NCBI RefSeq assembly: GCF_004337985.1
Contig: NC_043742.1
Span: forward strand, 5,931,140 to 5,995,139
Length of the DNA: 64,000 nucleotides
Source of the DNA: Pyricularia pennisetigena
Taxonomy: Eukaryota; Ascomycota; Sordariomycetes; Magnaporthales; Pyriculariaceae
Direction of reading: 5' to 3'
Made by a program: the position numbers and the translations under genes. The notes below the pieces were generated by a model that saw only the letters and a program-made list of their open reading frames with translations, was not told the origin of the DNA and ran no database searches. The number at the start of each line of letters is the position of its first letter. Position 1 is the first letter of the stretch. Of this stretch, positions 44,656 to 57,310 are shown piece by piece.

Positions 44656-47600
44656 GGTGGTGGTGGTGCAGGTTGTGGTAGCGCCAAGCGAACGAGGCCG
44701 CAGTCGCGCGACGAGTGCGACCAGACTGAAGCAGTAAAATTAGGTCTGCAAGGCTGCCTCAATCTAAGAACAAACAACGATGTCTATGTCCTATGACAAA
44801 GCGTCGACTGCTGACTTTCGGCTCGGCTGGGTCGGGCGCATTCTGTGGATAGACAGACGGTTGGTTGCTTGTCTGGTCTGGTCCCAATAATCGAAGAGGG
44901 GAAAAAGCTCTTGCGTCGGACGCGTCGCGACAAATTGGGACCTGACCGTGACTTGGACGGGCATCACGCTGTGGGGCCGCTTGTTTGCGACCATTTCGCA
45001 GTAACGTGACTTTGTAAAGTTGCATGGGGTCCCTAGCTAGGCACCTACAGCCCTCAGTACCTATCTCCCTTGGGTACCTTACCATCCCTCAGCTTAGGCA
45101 GTAGGCTATTACTGTTCGAACAAGAGCAAGATACCTTTCATAATCTCTATCTTAATCTTCATGGATGTAGCGGGTGATACAAAGTCTCTGCTTGCATTAT
45201 GAGTCTTGCTGTACTGTTCTCGATAATGCGCTGTAGGAGGAGAGACACTCAGTGCACTTATACGAATTGAATGTCTTTGCAGTGGAAATGCTCAAAATTT
45301 GAGCTCTTATGTGTTGCAGCCGAACTTCGACACAGCTTACTACAGAGTGGAGATTCGGGAGCTAAAGAGCTCATGCTCGCGTTAAAGGCATCTCTGTGGA
45401 CTCGGTCGAGTCTGTTTGGTGTTTGGGTCGGCTAACATTTGAAAAGTGTTCCATTGCCGTACTGTCATTATCGTGTACTTTTGTGCATGCAATCTTGCCT
45501 TGCTGTTGTTAGGCAATCGCGTAACAGCTGTATCTGTAACCGTCGAAAATGCTCGAAGATTTGATCAAACTTTGTCAAACATATCAGATGATCCGAACAA
45601 TGCTCAACGGTGACCCTGTGGCACGCTATGTTTTTGACGTTCCCGCGTCTCAAAAGATCAGTTTGTCATGGCACACAAGCGAACAAAAATCTTGGTGAGA
45701 AAAGACACCAAACGGTGACCCTCAGACGCGACTTGGACATGGAACTTTCCAAGCTTGAGCCGAGCTGTGCGCCGTGACAATTTGCCAGGGGGCACTGATC
45801 CACACCTTGCTCTCAGCAGTCCCCAGCAGGTCAAAACCAGCCCAAAACTGGAAACAGGAAAGTAAGCAAAGCAAATCGTAGTGCGAAGTACAAAGTATGT
45901 CAGAAAGTCTTTGTTTGGATCGAAGCGAACGACGCAAAACGAGAAATTCTCACAATTCTTTTCGAGGACGCAATTCTAAAAGCACTCAACAGCCTCAGGA
46001 TAAGCTTAATGGAATGGATGGGCTGAGGGCGTTGCCAAGGAAAGAAAATAGAATGGACAAAAAAAAAAAAAGAAGCGTGTCCTTTCCGGTCCCCGCTTCA
46101 CTTCTGATGTTTATTGATTCAGGTGTGGACTGTGGAGGAAGGCTTGAAGTCGCATCCTAAACGATGATTAGGATTGCCGAGAAGAAAATTTCAGTGGTTG
46201 TTTGAGCACGCCTGCCCCGGATAAGAACCGCCGCCGCCACCTAGTCGTTTGTTCTTTGATGATTGTGATACGAAGTAGTGAGAACCTGTTGGTATCTAGG
46301 TACATGCTCTGTACGCGACTGCTGGAAGGTGCCTGCAGTCACTGTCACTGTCACTGGCGCGGCTGCTGCACATTGCCGTGTCCGCAAACAAGCTGCCAAG
46401 CCCGGATTTTGATGAGAAGTACCCAACCCACGGATCCAGCCAACAGCTGCTCGAAAAGCCAGGTCGGCTGTGGTTTGATGGAAATCTCCTCCAGTACTGT
46501 ACAGACACTGCCCAAAATCTTCATTTATAGCAAGTATCTACCTTGCGACAAGTAAGGTAGATACCTGTAGCTAAGCATTCAAGACAGATTGTCCACAACA
46601 AACACTTACCAACAGACAAGTAAGGAATACCTGAACGCTAGTAATTGGACACAAAGCATTGACTGGCGCAGATTTTACTGAGCACGTTTTGACTTCAAGA
46701 CGAATATGTACTTTGCACGGCGAGTTTATACCTACCTCCGTTTCATTGATTCCCCCTGCCCCCCCTCTATCCCTCTCTCTCTCTCGCCGTACCGTACCAT
46801 CAAAATATTACTACAATTAGTAGCCGTTCAAATGGGCGCGCGGGAACCTGTGGGCAGAAAGTAACGGCGGGAGGGCATGACAAACCCGATTGAAACCTAA
46901 GGTCGCTGGCTAATCAAACTCTCAATGGGCGAAGCTTTCAACATATGCGTATCGCGTCATACATGCAGTGATTGATTTTATTATTATTATAATTTTTTTT
47001 TTTTTTTTTTTTTTTTTCGCTTGTGCCAGCGCGTGAAAGAGAGCCAAACTGGAAAGGGACCGAAAAAAAAAATGAATGAGAAAAAAAAAACATTTAAAAA
47101 AATGATAAAAATAAAGAGTAGAAAAAAAAAACTTCCAGATGAAAATCCACATACGACCTAGGATGGATGGATGTGTAGGTAGGCAATGTGGTAATTGATG
47201 ACAAGGATGATGAAAGAGTTGATCGCGGCTCAGTGGGTGGAAGGAAGAGGACAGCCATTCCAGGATCTCCAAAAATTTGACAGGGGCGGGTGGTGTGGGC
47301 AAGGGCGGGAACGCGCTAATGTGGTGTGTATATATAAGGGTGCTATGGATACACGGTATCGTATTAGAACGCTGGCCTGCCCGCCCACCCAATTTCTCCT
47401 TGTTCCGCTCGACACCAGGTGCCAATCGTTAATTGATTTGCTGCCTGGATTTCAAGGCCGACAATTCCATCCCGAAAAAAAATCCACCTTGACTTTGATC
47501 CAGACTTCGAGACCGCGCGCCGTCGCATCGCGTCGTCCGAGTCATCTTTTAAGAATTCGACTTAATCAGCATCGACTGGCTTCTCTGAGCGGCGTTGCAA

Positions 47601-48354
47601 TCTTTTTTTTTTATTCATCTTATTTTCAACGTTCGTGGTGGTCGTGGGAGTCGGGCCATCTTTTTGCGACAGACCCAGTCTGGCTTTGATTGTCTCTGCA
47701 CTGACTGCACTGCATTTCACTTGCACTTGAACTTGGCTTGGTGTCACTCTGGGGCTCCACCTCACTCGCCTTGTTTGGGCCAGTCAAAGTCAAGTCTCGA
47801 ATCAAAAGCGTGCGTGCCTTGCACGAGCAAGCAAAAGCCTCCAGAAAGTCCTCTTACTTTCCTGGTTGGGCAACAAACGTCCACAAAATCAGTCTCCGTT
47901 GGCCACACTCAACGGCTGGCTGGCTTGCTGGCTGAGTTGACTGATTTGTGCTTGGCCCTCTTCTCGATACTTGTGAGTGACTTGCCCAAGACATTATATC
48001 CCATCCCATACGCCAATTCCACATCAATTATTTTTTGTCGTAATTTTTGTTTTTCCTTCTTTCGAATGTTTCTTTTGATGCCTTTTTTGGGTTGTTTTCT
48101 TTTTTTTTCTTTTTCATCTCAGTTCATTCATACATACAAACAAACAAACACCTGCACCAAATAAACCAACTTGTTTCTCACTTCCATCTCATTATTCCCA
48201 TTTTGGCGCATGCACTTGACACACTCTGGCCCATTGATAACATGCTAACCAGGCTCGGCTTCCGAATGACAGTACTTGTCACATTTTGATAGAAGTGACA
48301 TGAGCTCTTCATTTTAACAAAGCCATCCTACGAAACCCTTGACATGAAGAACAA
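44656..48354. other. 3.7-kb divergent interval between SMC3 and MOT1
   Basis: SMC3 and MOT1 are transcribed away from each other, so both promoters are here. The middle (45100-47000) has no recognised gene. A T25 run is at 46993-47017 and A runs follow. The sequence tgtgtatatataagg at about 47324-47338 resembles a TATA box on the plus strand, but it lies 1 kb from the MOT1 start. Open frames at 46922-47425 (minus) and 47195-48164 (plus) are low-complexity chance frames. Confidence 0.45.
46993..47017. repeat. Poly(T) run of 25 bases
   Basis: Twenty-five consecutive T follow an AT-only stretch (ttattattattataa). It is one of several long homopolymers in intergenic DNA of this window and has no visible link to a gene end. 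Confidence 0.9.
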
Positions 48355-51300
48355 ATGGCTTCCAGGTCAGTTCCAACTCCAATACCACCCAAAGCAATTA
48401 CTTTTTTTTTCTGCGGTTTAGTAGCATGGCTAACGATATGCATACAGACTTGACCGTCTCGTCACGTGAGTAAACCACAGCATGTATCCCATTTGAATGG
48501 CGTTGCCTGTCATCCTCTTCACGGGAGGTGTTGCTAACTGTTTTAACCAGAATCCTTGAGACCGGGAGTACCCGGCTGATTCGGGATACTGCTGTGAATC
48601 AACTAGCCGACTGGCAAAAACAGCATCCAGATGAGCTTTACAATCTGTTGTCGCGAGTCGTCCCATATCTCCACCACAAGGACTGGGAAACTCGGAGCAC
48701 CGCAGCCAAGGCCCTGGGCAAGATTTTAGAGAATGCACAAGCATATGACCCCAACGAAGATGAAGAGCCTTTGCCGGGGAAGAAGGAAGATGGGCCAAAT
48801 GAGGCTCATGTGGTTAAGAAAGAGGAGCAGGCGGACGATACCCCCAAGTCTCATTTACTACGTCTGAAGAACCTTCCGGTCGACGATATCATCAGATTCG
48901 GCCGCGAGCTGCTAAGGGGTGGTACCGTCGACTACGCACTGGCAGCCCTAGAACCCCAAGCCCGTCTCGCACATCAAAAAAAGACACTTCCTGGTCGATT
49001 GGGACTGGCTGGTCGAAGAGTTACAGATGAGGAACTAAGCGTTCCGGTTGACAGCATCATGAGCCCCATGACCCCCATGGACACTCCGGCGAATGGTTGT
49101 GGGAAGCCCGATAGCAATGGATTCACTGGCGGGGGTCCTTCTGCCGAAGCAAGCGGTCTGAGCTCAAGGCAACTTAACGTTCTCAAGCGGAAGCGCAAAC
49201 GTGAGGCTCAGAAGGCTGCCCAGGGCAAGGGCGGCTTCGGAGACTTGTCACTACGACGTAGTGCGACTGGTGGATCTGAGGGTTTCGCCAACGATGAGAC
49301 TCCAGCAGAGGACACCAAGAAGAACGGCAAGATGAACGACTATTTCAGCTTGGATCGACCGGAAGATGTGGACGAGGACACGAAAGTGATTTCAGAGTTC
49401 AAAGGCCCAGTCATCCCAATCAAGACCGAGATCGAATCTAGCGAGACGGTCGAAGGTGCCGAGTGGCCGTTTGAGCGGCTGTGTGATTTCCTCAAGATCG
49501 ACCTCTTCGACCCATCTTGGGAAACGCGCCACGGTGCTGCTATGGGTCTGCGAGAGATCATACGAACTCACGGCCGAGGTGCGGGACGAATGAGCGGCAA
49601 AAGTCGCCAGGAGAACGATGAACTCAACAGGAGATGGCTCGACGATGCAGCATGCCGTCTGTGCTGTGTGCTCATGCTGGACAGGTTCACCGACTACAGC
49701 TCAGATACTTCGGTCGCGCCGATTCGCGAGACGGTTGGCCAAACTTTGGGATCAGTTCTGTTCCATTTTCCCCCAGAGTCGGTCTACGACATATATAAAA
49801 TCCTCTACCGCATGGTTATGCAAGAAGACCTGCAGCTCGAGCGAAACGTCTGGGCCATATGCCATGGTGGCATGGTTGGTCTCAGATATGTAGTAGCAGT
49901 TAGGAAGGACCTACTGCTCAAGGATGGCGACATGATTGATGGCGTTGCCCGCGCAGTCATGAAAGGACTGGGCGATCAGGATGACGACGTTCGAGCCGTC
50001 AGTGCTGCAACCCTGATCCCCATGGCCAAAGAATTTGTCACTATGAGACCGGGCTCGCTGGATAGGCTCATATACATCCTTTGGGAGTCGCTCTCTAGCC
50101 TAGGTGATGACCTGAGTGCTTCTACCGGAAAGATTATGGATCTGCTCGCCATATTGTGCAGTTTCCCCGAGGTATTGAGCGCAATGAAGGCATCGGCCTT
50201 GCAAGATGAGGAAAGGTCATTCACTCTTCTGGTTCCTCGGCTGTACCCCTTCCTTCGACATACCATTACTTCGGTCCGTCTTGCTGTCCTAAAGGCTCTC
50301 ATGACTTTCGCCAACCTTGGAGGGGAAACGTCACAGGGCTGGCTCAACGGCAGGATCCTGCGTTTGGTGTTCCAGAATATACTGGTTGAGAAGGACGTGG
50401 ACACGTTGAACAAGTCTATCGAGCTGTGGGAAGCCCTGGTTAGATGCCTGGCGGCCAAGGACCCCAGAACTCTAGCGATGGAGTTTGCTTCGCACCTGGA
50501 GGATCTCATGCAATTGACACTCCACCCGATTGGTGTTTCCAGAAATCCAATTCCCATGAACGCAACCCTGTTCCTGAAGCCATCCGGAGGCACGTACACG
50601 GTTTCGGGCATGCCCACACCTGCGCCGCGGAGACCTAGTCCGCCTGAGAGCGGCGAGAGGTCCGCAAAGCGCCGGAGAAAGTCTACCAAAGTGGACGAGC
50701 CACCAGTCTCGACCAACACCCATGATGTTGACGGTGCTATGATGCAAGGAGATGTCGACTTGGTGGGTGTTGAGGTTCTCGTCCGCTCCAGGATATCGGC
50801 CGCAAAGGCCATGGGCTTGATCATGGCCCTCGTGCCGCAATCTGAGGTTGCAGTGTTCGATGCGTTGTTACAGCACGGTTTCACGTCTCCGTACTCGACG
50901 ACGCAATTGACCACTTGTATGGTTATCGACGAGTACGCAAAGAACTGCGAGAACCCCGCGCAGGCGATGCGCTTCGAACCAGCTCTCACGCAAATAATCC
51001 TTTCGGAGCGCCCAGCACAGTACAGGGATCTCGTCAGTTATATTGCACGGGTACGATCCCAGTGTCAGCAACTGATCAACCTCTTCCGTGACCATGGTAA
51101 GGTTGCCAGCAACAAGCTGCCGATTCTTGCTGTTGTTGTGCAGGGAGAGGCTGAAGCTGGCCCTGGAGCATTCTCCATAGCCAATGCTGAAAAGGTGGTT
51201 GGGGAGGACTTTGACAAGCTTAAGAAGGCTATGGGCCCGGGCCAACGTCTAATTGCCCTGCCACAGCTCACAGAGGCACGGGAACTCGCGTTGAAGGCGA

Positions 51301-54203
51301 TACAAGATGTCAAAGTTGCGAAAGACCTGCGAGACATCCGAATCAAGGCCGCAGCCGGTTGTGCACTGGTGGCTTTGCGGGCTTTGCCAAAGAAGCCTAG
51401 TCCGCTCATCAAGTCCATCATGGATTCGCTCAAGACCGAAGAAAACCAAGAACTTCAGAGTCGCTCGTCACATACCATCGCCAGGTTGATTCAGTTCTTC
51501 ACGGATAGTGGCCGTCGTGGGCCCGCGGACAAGGTAGTCTCCAACCTGGTCAAGTTCTCATGTGTGGAGGTGGCTGAGACGCCCGAGTTCTCAAACCATG
51601 CTACCAAGACGAATGTCGTTCTATCGATGCAAAAGGAGGAGGACAGAGTTGATCATGCCGATGCTGCGAAATTTGCTCGTGAGGCAAAGGCGGCAAGAAT
51701 CACTCGTCGTGGTGCTAAAGAGGCCCTGGAGATCCTGGCAAAGACATTCGGCCCCAACCTGCTCGAAGCTGTGCCAAGCTTACGGACTTTCATGGAGGAG
51801 TCCCTCGTCAGGGCCTTCTCGGGAGAGCTGCCTGCCGAGGCCAAAGATCCAGAGCAGACGTTTGGTCAGGAGATTGTAGATGCCATGTCGGTTATCCGGA
51901 CCATGTGCCCTACCATGGACGTGGCCCTCCGGCCCTTTATCATGCAGATGGTACCGCTTGTTATCAAGGCTCTGCATTCGGAGTTGTCAGTCTTCCGCTA
52001 CATGGCCGCCAAGTGTATGGCTACTATTTGCAGTGTTGTCACGGTCGAAGGCATGACTGCATTGGTAGAAAAGGTCTTGCCATCCATCAGCAACCCTGTC
52101 GACCTCCACTTCCGCCAGGGCGCTATCGAGGTCATTTACCACCTGATTGCCGTCATGGGCGACGCAATCCTGCCATATGTTATTTTCCTCATCGTCCCTG
52201 TACTTGGCCGTATGAGCGATTCAGACAACGACATTAGGCTCATAGCCACGACGTCCTTTGCCACACTGGTCAAGCTTGTGCCGCTAGAAGCAGGAATTCC
52301 GGACCCGCCAGGCTTGTCTGAGGAGTTGCTCAAGGGCCGAGACCGCGAGAGAACTTTTATCGCCCAACTACTTGATCCGAAGAAGGTCGAGCCATTTAAT
52401 ATTCCAGTGGCAATCAAGGCCGAGTTGCGCTCTTATCAGCAAGAGGGAGTCAACTGGCTGCACTTCCTGAACAAGTACCACCTGCATGGCATTCTCTGTG
52501 ACGACATGGGTCTCGGCAAGACACTCCAGACTATCTGCATCGTAGCGAGCGACCACCACCAGCGGGCTGAAGAGTTTGCAAAGACGGGAGCACCCGACGT
52601 CAGGAGGCTTCCGTCTCTGATTGTCTGCCCTCCTACTCTGTCGGGCCACTGGCAGCAGGAGATCAAGACTTATGCGCCGTTTCTAAGCGTGACTGCCTAC
52701 GTCGGTCCTCCGACTGAGAGAAAGGTGCACCGCGACTCGCTCGACAAGGCTGACATTGTGATTACGTCTTACGACGTATGCCGAAATGACATCGATGTCA
52801 TTGACAAGTACAACTGGAACTATGTCGTACTGGACGAGGGACACCTTATCAAAAATCCCAAGGCCAAGACCTCAATCGCTGTCAAGCGACTGATGAGCAA
52901 TCACCGCTTGATCCTCACTGGCACTCCCATTCAAAACAACGTCTTGGAGCTGTGGTCACTCTTTGACTTCTTGATGCCTGGTTTCCTTGGTGCCGAAAAG
53001 GTGTTCCTGGATCGCTTTGCCAAACCCATTGCCGCCAGTCGTTTCAGCAAGGCGTCGTCCAAGGAGCAAGAGGCAGGTGCCCTGGCCATCGAGGCACTGC
53101 ACAAGCAGGTGCTGCCATTCCTCCTGCGGCGCTTGAAGGAGGAGGTGCTCAACGATCTCCCGCCCAAGATTCTGCAGAACTACTACTGTGACTTGAGTGA
53201 TCTGCAGAAGAAGCTATTCGAGGACTTCACCAAGAAAGAGGCCAAGAAGATTACTGAGCAGGCAGGCCGCGAAGACAAGGAGGCCAAGCAGCACATTTTC
53301 CAGGCGCTCCAGTACATGAGGAAGCTCTGCAACTCGCCAGCCTTGGTGATGAAGCCCGGCCACAAGCTTTACGACGACACGCAGCGCATCCTCGCCAAGC
53401 AAGGGACAAGCCTGGAGGATCCTGTGCACGCTCCCAAACTGACGGCTCTGAGGGATCTTTTGGTGGACTGCGGTATCGGAGTTGAAGGCACAGATTCTAA
53501 CGACCCGCTGTACCAGCCCATCAAGCCACACAGAGCCCTGATCTTCTGTCAGATGAAGGAGATGCTGGACATGGTGCAAAACACGGTGCTCAAGAAGCTG
53601 TTGCCGTCTGTTTCATTCCTGCGACTGGATGGTGGTGTCGAGGCCAACAAACGACAGGACATTGTCAACAAGTTCAACAGCGATCCCTCGTTTGACGTTC
53701 TTCTGCTCACAACCAGTGTGGGTGGTCTTGGTCTCAACCTTACGGGTGCCGACACAGTCATCTTTGTGGAGCACGACTGGAACCCGCAGAGAGATTTGCA
53801 AGCCATGGACCGCGCTCACCGTATAGGACAGAAAAAGGTTGTCAACGTGTACCGTCTCATTACCAGGGCAACTTTGGAGGAAAAGATTTTGAGTCTGCAG
53901 CGGTTCAAGATCGACGTGGCATCGACGGTAGTCAACCAACAAAACGCAGGCCTCGCCACCATGGACACGGACCAAATCCTAGACTTGTTTAGTCTCGGTG
54001 ACACGGGCCCCGGCATGATTACGGACAAGCCTGAGGGCGGTGGCTTGGATGGTCGGGAGGAGGACATGGTTGACGTCGAAACCGGCGATGTCAGGCAACC
54101 GGGTAAGAAAGCGCCTTGGCTTGAGGACCTGGGCGAACTTTGGGATAATCGGCAGTACGAGGAGAGCTTTGATCTTGATGGCTTCCTCAAGACGATGCAA
54201 TAA
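48355..54203 (+). CDS. MOT1: TBP-associated Snf2-family ATPase Mot1 (BTAF1)
   Basis: Mot1 uses ATP to strip TATA-binding protein from DNA and so redistributes it between promoters. Three exons (48355-48365, 48448-48465, 48551-54203) give 1,893 residues, as expected for the family. The two first exons are tiny (11 and 18 bases) but rebuild the conserved start MASRLDRLVTILETGSTRL. HEAT repeats that grip TBP occupy about residues 1-1270, with an acidic and a basic disordered insert near 80-300. The Snf2 ATPase follows: DDMGLGKT near 1327, DEGH near 1437, LTGTPIQNN near 1464, then the helicase C half with TTSVGGLGLNLTGAD and DRAHRIGQ near 1763. A bridge helix and an acidic tail end it. Introns (82 and 85 bases) are gt-ag with good phase. 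CDC37 follows in the same direction. Confidence 0.96.
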
Positions 54204-54637
54204 TCAGATGGCTCTGAGACCATGCACAACTCTTTGAATGGTGATGTGTCTCTTTTTTTTTTTTTTTTTTCCTTCATACTGTACTTTGGGAATTGGCACG
54301 GCGTAGGGGGCGCGGCGTGGAAACATGGGGTTTTCAATTTATTTCTTTTGGTTGTACTCTTTGCTATCATTGATTGCATTGGATTTGAGACTAGGGAAAG
54401 TCATTCGAGAAGGGAAGCTGGATAGGTGTAGCTCTCATCCCACCACCATCACCAATAGGCAGCCCGTGGTTGATGGCCGACCACGGTCTGGGCGGACAAG
54501 CCCAGCGCGTGCTACCATTACCACTACCAACCAACTCTTTATTGCAGTCTCTGGCCTGGGGGCGGAGCCTACCCCAAGACTCTCGTCATTAGTTGCGCAT
54601 GTAATATAACATCAATACTCAAAGCGAAAGCTTCTCT

Positions 54638-54710
<73 letters not shown>

Positions 54711-55154
54711 ATCTGTGAATAGCGATTTGAGATACTGTTGGCTACACGCTCAGGGCAGGCGCCCAGTTCCAAACCCCCAAGTCTGCTAGGTGAAAAGCCA
54801 CCTCATGATGCAATCGCGAATTTACGTGGTCAGGAGGCCCCACCTCTGGACCTCAGAATGACCCCGCACGCTGCTCTGCTTGGAGCTTCCCAATTGGAAG
54901 ATGAGGCTGGACTAGAACATTCCACTTACACACCCCTCCTACCAACGGTATCTAATATTTCATCAGCCTTCCATTCGAGTGGAACACGATAGCTCATTGA
55001 GAATTACCAAAGACAGAGGAGGGACTTGATCATCATCGGCAACCGTATATACATCTATCCCCTCGCAAAATTGTGACGCTTTGCTGGCAGTCTTTGGACG
55101 GTTGACGCCCTTTTCCCGCATCTTTTCGATAATCCTCAGACCACCATAGCCAAA
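54204..55154. other. Intergenic MOT1 3' end and CDC37 promoter
   Basis: A T18 run at 54253-54270 follows the MOT1 stop. The rest is the CDC37 upstream region, holding a long TC repeat about 450 bases before the start. No gene is recognised. Confidence 0.5.
54641..54707. repeat. (TC)n dinucleotide microsatellite, about 33 units
   Basis: An uninterrupted TC repeat of about 67 bases lies between MOT1 and CDC37. On the opposite strand it reads as a GA repeat. Such homopurine-homopyrimidine tracts upstream of genes can exclude nucleosomes or bind GAGA-type factors. No effect can be shown from sequence. Confidence 0.95.
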
Positions 55155-56818
55155 ATGCCGCTCGATTACAGTAAATGGGTGAGTTGCAACCGGATGAACA
55201 GGAAGCCTGTTCCCCCTCAGCATACACTGACACAATGGACAAAAAAAAACACAGGACGCACTGGAGCTCAGCGACGACTCGGACATCGAGGTGCACCCCA
55301 ACGTCGACAAGCGGTCTTTCATCCGTGCCAAGCAGAACCAGATCCACATGGAGCGGGCGCAACGCAAGCAGCAGATAGAGACGCTCAAGTACGAACGCAT
55401 CGTCAACGACGGCCTCCTGAAGCGCATCAGCGCCCTGCTGGCGTCGCTCCGGGCGCACGCGGCCGACGCGGCCAGCGGCGCCAAGAACCCCGCCGAGGTG
55501 GCGTTCCAGGCCGTCATGGAGTCGGCGCAGGGCACTAGGGCCGAGGACGACCGTCCCCCGAAGCGGCCAGAGGGCGTCCACGGCAGCGAGGAGGAGCTGC
55601 CGACGTACACAAAGATGATGGCGACGCTGCTGGACCAGGTCAACAAGGCCATGGAGGAGAAGAAGGTCACGCAGGAGGAGAGGTACGGCGCCATGACGGC
55701 CGAGATCGAGGAGCACCTCAAAAAGGTGCAGGATCTGCAGAGGGACCTGGAGAAGAAGCTGGCGGAGCTCGAGAAGGAGGAGAAGAGCAAGATCACCAGC
55801 GAGAGCATCCACACGGGGTTCGACACGTCGCACGTCAACAAGGCCAAGGCCGCCGATACCTCCAAGGCCTCTTCGAGCAGCCAGCCGGAGCTGCTGAATC
55901 CAAACTTCAACAAGTTGAACGCCGGCAAGGAAAACACGGCCCCGGGCGGCGGATCTCTGGAGGAAGACGACGACGAGATGGAGGCGTCCCCCGCGGCGAG
56001 GGAGTTTGCCAAGATCAAGCAGGGCGACTACCTCGCCTCGCAACAGTTCCTGACGTCACACCCGCAACTTTTGGCATCTGAGAAAGAGACGGATGGGCTT
56101 CTGGTCCTTGCATTCGACGCTCAGCTGCAGAACCACGACGAGGAGGCCAGGAGGTACGTGCACCAGGCACTGCTGCTGCAGTACTGCCGCGCCCTGGGCC
56201 GGGACGGAGTGCAGCTCTTCTTCAAGCGGGTGACGACAAAGGGTCACCAGGCGCAGGACATATTCTTCAAGGACGTTCAGGAGACGTACGGCAAGATCAA
56301 GAACCGCGCTGCTGAGATCAACGCGCAGAGGGCTAGGGACGCGGCTGAGGGCAAGCCTGACGGTGTCGAACAGATTCAGCTGCAAGCCGTCGAGCCCGGC
56401 ACTGTCATCAACATTCGCGTGCCGGAGAAGGACAGCTCTGACCCGGAGGAGCAGGCAGCCAGGGCCATCTTTGACGGCTTCAGTCCCGAGATGAAGGCCG
56501 CGCTAGAGACGGGGAGTCTAGAGAAGGTCAACAAGGTGCTGGGTGAGATGGATGTGGCCGAGGCTGAGGAGCTGGTGGGCAAGTTCTCTGAGGTAAAGTT
56601 CCCTCCCCGCCTGGGATATCCTAGCTTGGATGACAAGTATGACGTGCTTCGTTAGAGGATTATGCTAACATGTTGGTTGCTTTTTTCCCTTTTTTCAGGC
56701 TGGTGTGCTCAGCGTCGAGGAGCAGATCATTGATACTACGACAGAGGAGGGCAAGGCGCAACTCAAGGAGATTGAGAGGAAAGGTGCCGAGTCGCAGTTT
56801 GCAGATGACCCGGAGTAG
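55155..56818 (+). CDS. CDC37: Hsp90 co-chaperone Cdc37
   Basis: Cdc37 delivers protein kinases to Hsp90. Three exons (55155-55178, 55255-56592, 56699-56818) give 493 residues, near the yeast length. Exon 1 encodes only MPLDYSKW, and the 76-base intron leads to DALELSDDSDIEVHPNVDKR. This is the universally conserved N-terminus with the CK2 phosphorylation sites Ser14 and Ser17. A coiled kinase-binding region follows (about 40-220). Next comes a linker with a Ser-rich patch and an acidic patch (EEDDDEME). The Hsp90-binding middle domain then starts, with a C-terminal helical domain after it. Intron 2 (106 bases) ends in ttttttcag, and the last exon adds AGVLSVEEQIIDTTTEEGK and a stop. GC content is higher than in neighbours, which creates long antisense frames that are not genes. 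Confidence 0.96.
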
Positions 56819-57251
56819 TTTCAGTTTGTTGCTACCTGCCTCATGCTTGTAGATGCTACCGCGACGTAATGAGGTAGATCCAGATAGTTGATGATGCATT
56901 GCTATGGCGTTGGGTTCGGGCTTCTGAGTGGGGTATATGTGCATCATGGATATTCTAATTCTAGATGGCTAATTGGCACAAAAGTCAAGATACGAGCGAT
57001 CAATCCGACTAGGCAACAAAAGTATTTAGAGTGTACAGTTGTCGTTCTTTTTTAACATTGCTTATTGAGGAAATAGAGCACTACCTTGGGTTGTTTCAAG
57101 GATCGGATTTATTTTGGGGGCGGGGGGGGGGGGGGTAAGCGTACAGGGAAAGCCAGCCGAATTACGAGGGATATGTAGAATAGCAGCAGCCTTTGCTTCC
57201 CTTTGCAGCCTAATTATACGTTGTGACACTGCGCGTAATGTTCCGAAGGTA

Positions 57252-57310
57252 CAGGCAGGCAGGCAGGCAGGCAAATTGAGATGCGGTGTGTGTGTGTGTG
57301 TGTGTGTGTG
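57252..57310. repeat. Compound microsatellite (CAGG)n and (TG)n
   Basis: About five units of CAGG are followed, after a 13-base spacer, by about twelve units of TG. It lies 430 bases beyond the CDC37 stop and overlaps no supported gene. Confidence 0.9.

Noticed and set aside
46922..47425. Minus-strand frame of 167 residues downstream of the T25 run
   Set aside because: The translation is dominated by Phe and Lys from homopolymers; there is no family resemblance and no splice support.
54963..56043. Long minus-strand open frames opposite CDC37 (336 and 351 residues)
   Set aside because: They are shadows caused by high GC at third positions of the CDC37 exon. Their translations are low-complexity Leu/Ser/Arg-rich sequences.
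57252..57310. CAGG/TG repeats considered as a CRISPR-like or telomeric array
   Set aside because: The units are 2-4 bases without spacers and do not match telomeric TTAGGG. They are ordinary microsatellites.
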